A stretch of DNA of 5,644 nucleotides, taken from Chloroflexota bacterium. Its GTDB lineage: Bacteria > Chloroflexota > Anaerolineae > Anaerolineales > UBA4823. The position numbers and the translations under genes were made by a program. The stretch spans positions 1 to 5,644 of the forward strand of contig JAJZSS010000139.1 of assembly GCA_021849525.1 (NCBI GenBank), in the 5' to 3' direction. Of this stretch, positions 1-5,644 are shown in pieces. Each line of letters opens with the position of its first letter. The first letter of the stretch is position 1. Below the pieces are notes generated by a model. It had not been told where the DNA came from and ran no database searches. It saw only the letters and a program-made list of their open reading frames with translations.

Positions 1-190
1 GCCAGAGATCGGGACTTTCGACCAGTTCCAGGCCTTCTGCGTTAGTGACTTTGAATTTGACGCGGTTTGTCCTTCCGGTTGCCAGCAAGGTAACCTGATG
101 GCCGCGTTTGGCCAGCTGTTTACCCAGGTGATATGCCCGCCAATAGGTGCCCTGTTTGACGAGGTTGAGGGTGATAAACAGGATCTTCAT
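1..190 (-). CDS. GT4-type glycosyltransferase, N-terminal fragment (runs off left edge)
   Basis: Only the first 63 codons are in the window; the gene continues beyond position 1. The protein starts MKILFITLNLVKQGTYWRAY and continues with HLGKQLAKRGHQVTLLATG. This is the usual opening of a GT-B fold glycosyltransferase of the GT4 type: a first beta strand (residues 2-9), a glycine-containing loop, an amphipathic helix ending in the 'L-A-K-R-G-H-x-V-T-L-L' pattern (about residues 27-37), then the second strand. Enzymes of this type move a sugar from a nucleotide donor to an acceptor in the cytoplasm, often at the membrane. The ATG at 190-188 overlaps the TGA (189-187) of the preceding gene in an ATGA junction. 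No Shine-Dalgarno sequence is visible, so translation is probably coupled. Donor and acceptor cannot be inferred, because the catalytic C-terminal half is missing. The family call rests on a short stretch. Confidence 0.8.
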   Translation of the reverse strand, partial: MKILFITLNLVKQGTYWRAYHLGKQLAKRGHQVTLLATGRTNRVKFKVTNAEGLELVESPDLW

Positions 191-1356
191 CTTAGTACTT
201 CGGGTTTACCGACAACCGAATTCACGATCTTACTTAACGCCTGGCTCAGGTGATCGAATGAGAGGTGCTCTTGATAATACTGGTGGCCTCGTTTCGCCAG
301 GGTCTGGCAGACCTCGGGTTGGGTCGCGAGCGCCAGGATGGCTTCAGCCAGGGCCTGTGGATTCTCCCGCTCACAAAGATAAATCTCCTCTCCATGTTTG
401 AGAACCGCCTGCATGGTTGGAGAATCCCCATTGATCACCGGTTTCGCCATCGCCAGTCCTTCATGGATCTTGTTCTGCATGGTCAACAAGGCCTGCGGAG
501 TGCTGCCAAAGGTTCCCAGGATCACGTTTGACTCAGCGATTTTGTGAACCAGCTCGCCCTTCTCCAGCCAGTCGATAAAAGTCACATTAGGTAACTTATA
601 CTCCCGAGCCAGCTGCTCTGCCTTAGAGCGGTCTGGACCCAGCCCAACCAGCTCGAAGTAAATCTCCGGGTGGTCCGCCAGGATTCTGGCAGCCTCAATG
701 ATGACCGGTACCCCATGATTTGGAATGTAGGTGCCGTAATAAAGACACACGAAGCGAGAATCATCCTTCCGTGGATTGGGTAACGGCTTGAAAATCCGGT
801 CGTCGGCGCCCAGCGGCAGCAAGCGAATTTTTTCATCCGGAATTTGATATTCGGATTGATACCATTCGGCGTAGGTGGGTGTGTCTATGATGAACAGGTC
901 CGGCTTGCGCATAGCCGACTTTTCGAGCCAGTGGATCAACCTGACTGTGATTGGACTCCGCTGGTCGAGATGACGTTCGCGGGCAATCAGAACAATCGAC
1001 ATCAGCACATCCCAGACCAGCGGCTTCCCTCGCAAACCGGATAAAAACCGGCCCAGTAGTACATCCGGCTGGCCTGGATAGCCCAGGAACATAACATCAT
1101 ATTCACCGACTTTACGGTATTGGCCCAGCAATCTCACATAAGCTTTGATAACCCGTCCCCAGAAAGTGGGATTTTTCCAACCCCCACTGGCGGCCTGCTG
1201 GCGGTCCTCGAAACCCTGCCAGAGGGTGGCGTGACAGGGGATCACTTCAAACCCACATTGGCGCAGCCGGTCGATCATCAACCGGTTGCGCTCATAATTC
1301 GCCCGGTAAGTACCGAAATAGCACACCCGGATGGGGTGAGAGGGTCTATCGCTCAT
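187..1356 (-). CDS. GT4-like glycosyltransferase (GT-B fold), complete
   Basis: The protein has 389 residues, normal for GT4 enzymes. The start is taken at the ATG at 1356-1354 ([15 protein letters not shown]), because it forms an ATGA overlap with the TGA of the preceding gene. An in-frame ATG eight codons earlier (1380) would give 397 residues and a 28-base overlap. Residues 9-180 look like the N-terminal Rossmann-like domain: strand IRVCYFG, then YDVMFLGYPGQPDVLLG, then KPLVWDVL. The linker LLPLGADDRIFKP (about 180-191) is the typical GT4 junction. The C-terminal donor-binding domain begins FVCLYYGTYIPNHGVPVIIEAA and includes FELVGLGPD (about 234-242), VTFIDWL, and KIHEGLAMAKPVI (about 296-308), which carries the conserved donor-site glutamate E299. 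The first glutamate of the usual E-x7-E pair is a leucine here (L291). No membrane segment or signal peptide is evident, so a cytoplasmic enzyme using a nucleotide sugar is inferred. The specific sugar is unknown. Confidence 0.9.
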   Translation of the reverse strand: MSDRPSHPIRVCYFGTYRANYERNRLMIDRLRQCGFEVIPCHATLWQGFEDRQQAASGGWKNPTFWGRVIKAYVRLLGQYRKVGEYDVMFLGYPGQPDVLLGRFLSGLRGKPLVWDVLMSIVLIARERHLDQRSPITVRLIHWLEKSAMRKPDLFIIDTPTYAEWYQSEYQIPDEKIRLLPLGADDRIFKPLPNPRKDDSRFVCLYYGTYIPNHGVPVIIEAARILADHPEIYFELVGLGPDRSKAEQLAREYKLPNVTFIDWLEKGELVHKIAESNVILGTFGSTPQALLTMQNKIHEGLAMAKPVINGDSPTMQAVLKHGEEIYLCERENPQALAEAILALATQPEVCQTLAKRGHQYYQEHLSFDHLSQALSKIVNSVVGKPEVLR

Positions 1357-3785
1357 GGCTGGTTGCGCTCGAAGATCCACACCCGGTCTTCGTGGTAAAT
1401 TGGCGTGTAGCTGCTCATTGCCAGCAGCTGCTCGGCCTGGATTGGTGGCCCGGCGTAATTGACGCTGCCCTGCTGCTGGCCCAGATATATATGAGTGACT
1501 CCACGTTCATCCAGCAGGTTCAACACTTCCGGGTCGTTGATCCCCTTTTCCAGAATGGCTGAAGTGATCTCGTTTACGCGCTGCCGGAAATTTGGATCAG
1601 GCCCGGTTTCCAGGCTGTAGTTGATGGGTGGCACGGTGACGGCGCGCCGGGCTTTGAATGGCAGCCACCAGCCGCCATCTGAGCCCACAGCCACCGTATT
1701 GTCGTAAGCCAGGAATGAATTAACCAGGATCAGGCTGTCGCTGGGAAGATTGGCTGACATCCAGGCTGCGGCGCGCTGGTCGGGGCGGGTAAATAAGCTG
1801 CTTTCTGCTACCCGGACATCGGCCAGGCGCGGGCGAACTCCGGCCAGGGCGACAAATACAACCAGGATGCTGAATCCTCCCGCAATCGCCAGATTGAGAC
1901 GGGGCGGGGACACCCGGTGTAGCAGCGCATGGATTCCATGACCGATCAGATAGCCAACCAGTACACTCACCGGGATGTACGCCGCGATCATGACCGTAAA
2001 ACCGCCGACAATTCCCGAGCCGGGCAAACCAAGCCACTGCGGGTAACCGATCAGGAGCACCACCAGCCACCAGGCGACGAACCCCCAGAGCGTTTTATCT
2101 CGCTTCCAGAGCGCTAGCAGAAGGGCTGCGCCACTGAGCCACCATAGATAGCCCGGGATCAATCCTGCATACTGCAGAATGGTCGGATCCTGAATCGCAG
2201 CTGCAACGGATTGGGAAGTGGGTGTGGTAACCTGCGCTACCAGCAGCTGGGTGATTGTGCTGGGTAAAATCCGGAGCAGCCAGGGCAGGTAGAGCAACAG
2301 GCTCCCCAGGCCGGTGATCAGGATAGGTCTGAATGCCCTCCAAAAGCCTGGAAAGCGAAAATGGGTCAATAAATAAACCAGCAGGAATGCCAACCCAAAT
2401 AATACAATCCGGCTGTGAGCCAGACCAAGGCCTGCCAGCATCAGCGCGCTCAGTCCTGCCAGAAGACGGTTCTCGGGATGGTCCTGGTAATAGACCCAGG
2501 CAAGATACATAAAGACCAGCAGGATAATCTGCCCGGTCATCTGAGTATAACGCCCCCAGTTGATATAAACCTGCGGAACGGATGCCAGCAGCCCGGCCGC
2601 AGTCAAGGCAATTAAGCCTCCCCACCGGCTCCCGCTCAAGCGATTAGCCAGGGGGACCAGGACCAGGAGGCTCAATAAATTCAAGATCTGGCCTGTCCAG
2701 AGCACAGCCTGAGACATTTCCATACCGGTCATCCAGCTTAACGCGGCGACGAGCGAATGGAAGCCGAAATGATAGCTAAAACTGGTCATTTCGGCGTAAG
2801 GAGCCCAATTTGTGAACAACCCGTTGTGGTCGACAATAAGCTGGCTGATGATGGTATGCTGCAGAGAATCGCCCCACAGAGGAGCATCCAGACCGCGCAT
2901 GGGCCACAGGCGGGTGAACAGGAGGATCGTCAATACAGCAAAATACGCCAGATTACAGAAAATGTCTGCGATGGAAACCTTGCGCAGGTTGTTCAAGGCA
3001 TGGGGGCGATTGGCGAACTTCCAGAACATCAGCCCAATTCCGGCGATAATCGGTAGCCAGACATAGAAGACGCCCAGGTGCAATCCAATTACGTTGGTCC
3101 ACAGTAGCAATATTGGGTATATCACCAGGCTCACTCCTGCAGCCAGACCTATCTTCTCTACCCAATATAAATCTCGCCAGCCCGGAAAAATGGTCGTCAG
3201 GATTCCCCAACCTGGAACGACAAATATCAAAAATCCCAGGCTGAGGTTGAACACCCACATCAGACCTTCCATGAAAAGACCCCGGGCAGCCTGGGAAGGT
3301 GAATAAACCAATCGAAATCCGGTTTGTTGGTCCTGGGCGACGTCATCGAAATAGGCTGCCCCATTCAGATAGCTTGCCCCCGGGCCGGCTGCTACGCGCA
3401 CTGATCCCTCACCTTGCATGGTAAGCCGTGCATAATAATCCTGGCCATTGGATAAGGCGATATTTCCGAGAAGAAAGCGTTCGAAGCCCGGAACGGTACT
3501 CGGACTTAGCGTAAGAACTGCTGAATTAATTTGGGTCGTACGATCTTCATTGAGGAAGAGGTTGAGCTCCAGCCTGGCATCGCTGGGTGTATCATGCTCG
3601 ATCAGAAAGGCAATTCCTTCTAAGCCGGCATAGCGGGCAGTGAATGTCTGACCGAGACTGTGCTCAGAATCCAGGGTAATCCAGCCGGTATGCTGCGGCT
3701 GGTCATTTTTTACCACTGGCGCACATGCGCTGATGAGCAGTAGGCAAGCGCTGATCAAGATCAAACCAGGCGGCCAGTTTTTCAT
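1353..3785 (-). CDS. Large polytopic membrane protein, GT-C-like glycosyltransferase with extracytoplasmic N- and C-terminal domains
   Basis: The protein has 810 residues. Residues 1-20 form a signal-like hydrophobic segment ending in ISA-C21-AP, which fits a lipobox. Residues about 30-165 form a beta-rich, jelly-roll-like domain ([19 protein letters not shown], later [18 protein letters not shown] and GFRLVYSP), resembling carbohydrate-binding-like modules attached to membrane glycosyltransferases. From about residue 172 to 650 there are roughly 13 hydrophobic segments. The loop after the helix at 275-292 carries acidic residues in [13 protein letters not shown] (D300, D306), followed by [11 protein letters not shown] (336-345). 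Placement of acidic residues in an early outer loop is typical of GT-C enzymes, which use polyprenyl-phosphate sugars. The C-terminus (about 651-810) is soluble and contains [18 protein letters not shown] and GVTHIYLG, as in many GT-C proteins. The ATG at 3785 overlaps the TGA of the GT2 gene (ATGA), and its own TGA overlaps the next ATG. No Shine-Dalgarno sequence is visible. The exact reaction is unknown; a non-catalytic membrane role remains possible. Confidence 0.85.
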   Translation of the reverse strand: MKNWPPGLILISACLLLISACAPVVKNDQPQHTGWITLDSEHSLGQTFTARYAGLEGIAFLIEHDTPSDARLELNLFLNEDRTTQINSAVLTLSPSTVPGFERFLLGNIALSNGQDYYARLTMQGEGSVRVAAGPGASYLNGAAYFDDVAQDQQTGFRLVYSPSQAARGLFMEGLMWVFNLSLGFLIFVVPGWGILTTIFPGWRDLYWVEKIGLAAGVSLVIYPILLLWTNVIGLHLGVFYVWLPIIAGIGLMFWKFANRPHALNNLRKVSIADIFCNLAYFAVLTILLFTRLWPMRGLDAPLWGDSLQHTIISQLIVDHNGLFTNWAPYAEMTSFSYHFGFHSLVAALSWMTGMEMSQAVLWTGQILNLLSLLVLVPLANRLSGSRWGGLIALTAAGLLASVPQVYINWGRYTQMTGQIILLVFMYLAWVYYQDHPENRLLAGLSALMLAGLGLAHSRIVLFGLAFLLVYLLTHFRFPGFWRAFRPILITGLGSLLLYLPWLLRILPSTITQLLVAQVTTPTSQSVAAAIQDPTILQYAGLIPGYLWWLSGAALLLALWKRDKTLWGFVAWWLVVLLIGYPQWLGLPGSGIVGGFTVMIAAYIPVSVLVGYLIGHGIHALLHRVSPPRLNLAIAGGFSILVVFVALAGVRPRLADVRVAESSLFTRPDQRAAAWMSANLPSDSLILVNSFLAYDNTVAVGSDGGWWLPFKARRAVTVPPINYSLETGPDPNFRQRVNEITSAILEKGINDPEVLNLLDERGVTHIYLGQQQGSVNYAGPPIQAEQLLAMSSYTPIYHEDRVWIFERNQP

Positions 3786-4750
3786 TGTTGGGGAGATTGG
3801 TCCTGAGAATTCCGATCGCTTTCAATTCGCCGGACACGATAGATCAGATCCTCCAGGATTTTACGGTTGGAGCTGATCAGATCGGCAACCAACCCGATCA
3901 AAAAGGTTTGAAAGCCTACGATCAGTAAAACCGCCGCCAGGATTAACGATTGGATATGCCCGTTGCCCTGTCCAAGAATGAAAAAATAGACAAAGCGCAG
4001 GCTGAGGAATAACCCAACCAGCAAGAAGACCAGGCTGAAGGTGGAAAAAACGCGCAGTGGGCGGTACATGGTATATGCTCGGATAATGGTTGCTCCGGAA
4101 TGGGCCAGGTAGTGGGGTATGCTGCGCATCAATCGGGAAGGCCGTGTCTGAGGATTGGTGCGCACAGGTACATATTCTACAGCAAGATGGATCGAGCCAG
4201 CCTGGATCAGGGTTTCCAGGGTATAGGAGTAGTTGCTCAAGACAAGTGTGCGCAGCGCTGCCTCGCGACTTAGGGCGCGAAAACCGCTGGTTGCGTCGGG
4301 AGTCGTGACGCCTGAGGCGCGCCCAATGACCCAGCTGCCGAATCGCTGCAACTGGCGTTTGGTGGGCGAGAAATTTGCCAGGCTGGCAACTCCCCGGTCC
4401 CCGACGACCAGGTCTGCCCGTTTGCTCAGGATCGGTTCGATCAGGCGCTGGATGTCTTCGGCATGGTACTGGTTATCGGCGTCAGTATTGACAATGATGT
4501 CTGCACCCTGGCGGAGAGAAGCTTCTAATCCGGCCGCAAAACCGGCTGCCAGGCCAGAGTGACAGGTAAGGCGCACGATGTGGTGGATGCCAAATTCTTT
4601 GGCCACCTCGGAAGTTCGGTCGCTGCTGCCATCATCGATCACCAGATATTCGATGGAATCGATCCCCTCCAGCTGGCGCGGTAAAGCAGCAACGGTTTGG
4701 GGCAGGGTTTCTGCTTCGTTGTAGCATGGAATCTGGATGATAAGTTTCAC
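3782..4750 (-). CDS. GT2 glycosyltransferase, polyprenyl-phosphate sugar synthase (DPM1/GtrB-like)
   Basis: The protein has 322 residues with a GT-A fold catalytic domain at about 1-230. Visible motifs are [10 protein letters not shown] (7-16), [14 protein letters not shown] (37-50), the DXD-type metal and donor site [13 protein letters not shown] (88-100; D90, D92), DLVVGDRG (113-120) and the [11 protein letters not shown] helix region (155-165). Two long hydrophobic segments follow at about 236-257 and 266-290, then a charged tail ([16 protein letters not shown]). This order and length match the GtrB/DPM1 group, which transfers a hexose from UDP- or GDP-sugar to undecaprenyl or dolichyl phosphate at the cytoplasmic face. 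The start codon is GTG (4750-4748). An in-frame TAA lies three codons upstream, and the next in-frame candidates would cut into the catalytic motif, so GTG is well supported. The gene follows the upstream stop by 14 bases. Its stop overlaps the GT-C-like gene, which suggests that the lipid-linked sugar is made for that neighbour. The sugar identity is not readable. Confidence 0.93.
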   Translation of the reverse strand: MKLIIQIPCYNEAETLPQTVAALPRQLEGIDSIEYLVIDDGSSDRTSEVAKEFGIHHIVRLTCHSGLAAGFAAGLEASLRQGADIIVNTDADNQYHAEDIQRLIEPILSKRADLVVGDRGVASLANFSPTKRQLQRFGSWVIGRASGVTTPDATSGFRALSREAALRTLVLSNYSYTLETLIQAGSIHLAVEYVPVRTNPQTRPSRLMRSIPHYLAHSGATIIRAYTMYRPLRVFSTFSLVFLLVGLFLSLRFVYFFILGQGNGHIQSLILAAVLLIVGFQTFLIGLVADLISSNRKILEDLIYRVRRIESDRNSQDQSPQQ

Positions 4751-4764
4751 AACTATATTTTAGG

Positions 4765-5644
4765 CTACTTCCTCAAAATGGGGAAGAAGATCGCCTCACC
4801 CTGGGTAACCCGAATGGTATATTTGATCCCCTCGCCGGCGACGCCTGCGTACAGGTGGCGCATCCGTAAATACACGCGTTGATTTTGGGGTGCCCGCCAG
4901 AGCAGGATAGTGGACTGCCCAAAATCCTGGGGATTGCCCTGGGCCAGAAGAGTAACCCCATCGCTGGCATATAACTCTAAAACGATGGCTGCGCCGGGAT
5001 GTTGGGGCTCGGCATTCGCGATCAGCTGTAACCCTGCCTGCATTTCAATCTGCAGCCAGTCTTCATCTCCAAGGTGATCTGAGTCCAGCGGATTGCACAG
5101 ATTGTGAACTTGTTCGGCAAAAGATGTGGATACCATGGTTGCTTTCCCCGCTTGATTATCACTGGTATATCTCCGAGCAGTTTCCCAGCTATCAGGCCTG
5201 GCGCAGATCGAGCTGCTGATACTGGTCGTTGCCTCAGGGTTGGTTGGATAGGCTTCGGTGTTCCCCAACCGATCGCTGCCGCGCATGCGAAATTCATACG
5301 TTTTTCCACTCTCTCCGATGTATACTGCCCGCCGGCGGTCAGCTGGGATCGAAGAAGCAAAAGTTTGCCAGCTTTGATTGGCTGTCCGGACCTGCAGGTC
5401 AAACGAGTCCACGCCTGAGAGATTGTCCGCAGCAGTCCAGTCCAGCACGATGGCGGTTTCGGGGATTGTGTTGGCCAGGGCGGATAGCTGGGTTTGTGGG
5501 GCGGTGCGGTCCAACGCCAGGCCCCAGGTTGCGGCATAGGCTGCATTGCCTGCCCAATCTTGAGCGCGGGCATAGACTGCCATTCCCGTCTGATCCAAAT
5601 AATCGCCGGGGTCAAGCTCCCAGGACCAGCCATCGCTGCCATCG
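4765..5644 (-). CDS. Secreted FN3-like / PPC-like multidomain surface protein, C-terminal part
   Basis: The frame is open through the right edge, so only the last 292 residues are visible (first full codon at 5643). The true start lies beyond the window; an internal TTG at 5598 is not a credible start because coding sequence continues upstream of it. Residues 1-45 look like the end of a preceding beta domain (VYARAQDWAGN). Residues about 46-133 form an FN3-like domain: DRTAPQTQL, VLDWTAADNLSGVDSFDLQV, then KTYEFRMRGSDRLGNTEAYP. A Thr/Ser linker (TTSISSS) leads to a PPC-like beta domain at about 148-282 (ARPDSWETA, DEDWLQIEM, VLELYASDGVTLLAQG, RVYLRMRHLY, IKYTIRVTQG). The protein ends GEAIFFPILRK. 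No transmembrane segment or LPXTG motif is seen. Such modules mediate binding or act as spacers in exported proteins. Any catalytic domain would lie in the unseen N-terminal part. C147 and C183 could pair. It stops 14 bases before the GT2 gene and is probably in the same transcript. Confidence 0.85.
   Translation of the reverse strand, partial: DGSDGWSWELDPGDYLDQTGMAVYARAQDWAGNAAYAATWGLALDRTAPQTQLSALANTIPETAIVLDWTAADNLSGVDSFDLQVRTANQSWQTFASSIPADRRRAVYIGESGKTYEFRMRGSDRLGNTEAYPTNPEATTSISSSICARPDSWETARRYTSDNQAGKATMVSTSFAEQVHNLCNPLDSDHLGDEDWLQIEMQAGLQLIANAEPQHPGAAIVLELYASDGVTLLAQGNPQDFGQSTILLWRAPQNQRVYLRMRHLYAGVAGEGIKYTIRVTQGEAIFFPILRK
4768..4774 (-). promoter_or_regulatory. Possible distal Shine-Dalgarno for the GT2 gene
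   Basis: The minus strand reads GAGGAAG at 4774-4768, inside the last codons of the upstream secreted-protein gene and just before its TAG. It is the only purine-rich Shine-Dalgarno-like stretch near the GTG start of the GT2 gene, but the spacing of 17 bases is longer than the usual 5-10. It may help ribosomes reinitiate across the 14-base gap, or it may be chance, since it also encodes the C-terminal residues. Confidence 0.3.

Noticed and set aside
1035..1053. Short direct repeat (aaaccgg / aaaaccgg)
   Set aside because: Two copies of seven to eight bases inside a coding region in good frame; expected by chance and not part of a longer array.
1357..1380. Upstream in-frame ATG at 1380 as start of the complete GT4 gene
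   Set aside because: It would need a 28-base overlap with the preceding gene and adds eight residues before the conserved first strand. The ATG at 1356 gives the same ATGA overlap seen at the other two junctions.
147..1398. Several plus-strand open frames of 60-92 residues opposite the GT4 genes
   Set aside because: All are antisense to well-supported glycosyltransferase genes and show no recognisable domain or secretion pattern.
2095..2625. Minus-strand open frame of 176 residues inside the 810-residue gene
   Set aside because: It is a shifted-frame shadow. The main frame here encodes well-formed membrane helices, while this frame gives low-complexity Gly/Ala/Ser/Arg-rich sequence without motifs.
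4751..4764. Intergenic gap examined for a terminator or promoter
   Set aside because: Only 14 A/T-rich bases with no inverted repeat or T-run of terminator type; too short for a convincing promoter. It fits an intra-operon gap.
5022..5642. Minus-strand open frame of 206 residues inside the secreted-protein gene
   Set aside because: It overlaps fully, in another frame, a gene with clear FN3 and PPC-like patterns. Its own translation shows no domain pattern and is rich in Pro, Trp and Arg as expected of a shifted frame.

Overview
The window is almost entirely coding, and every gene supported here lies on the minus strand, so transcription runs from right (5644) to left (1). The DNA is of moderate G+C (a little above half, by eye). 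The protein style suggests a member of Chloroflexota, probably Anaerolineae-like. Three features point that way: an FN3-like repeat with a W-x-A-x-D-x-x-S-G-V pattern followed by a PPC-like domain and a short 'FFPILRK' tail; a giant GT-C-like membrane protein with a jelly-roll-like N-terminal domain; and runs of GT4 enzymes. This assignment rests on remembered family style, not on a search.

Layout in transcription order: (1) 5643-4765, the C-terminal 292 residues of a secreted multidomain surface protein whose start lies beyond the window. (2) 4750-3782, a GT2 enzyme of the polyprenyl-phosphate sugar synthase (DPM1/GtrB-like) type with two C-terminal membrane helices and a GTG start. (3) 3785-1353, an 810-residue polytopic protein with a lipobox-like N-terminus, an extracytoplasmic beta-rich domain, a GT-C-like membrane core and an extracytoplasmic C-terminal domain. 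(4) 1356-187, a GT4-type (GT-B fold) glycosyltransferase. (5) 190-1, the first 63 residues of another GT4-type glycosyltransferase that runs off the left edge.

Genes 2 to 5 are joined by three successive 4-base ATGA stop/start overlaps, and gene 1 is separated from gene 2 by only 14 bases, so this looks like the interior of one long operon. A coherent but inferred reading is a cell-surface glycoconjugate or glycoprotein locus. The GT2 enzyme would charge a polyprenyl-phosphate carrier at the cytoplasmic face, the GT-C-like protein would use such a donor on the outer face, and the GT4 enzymes would build the glycan from nucleotide sugars in the cytoplasm. The secreted FN3/PPC protein is a conceivable acceptor or simply a co-expressed surface protein.

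I saw no RNA gene, insertion sequence, CRISPR array, clear promoter or terminator. The only non-coding DNA is the 14-base gap at 4751-4764. Nothing here amounts to a clearly new defence or mobile system; the most interesting object is the architecture of the 810-residue protein and its pairing with the GT2 gene.
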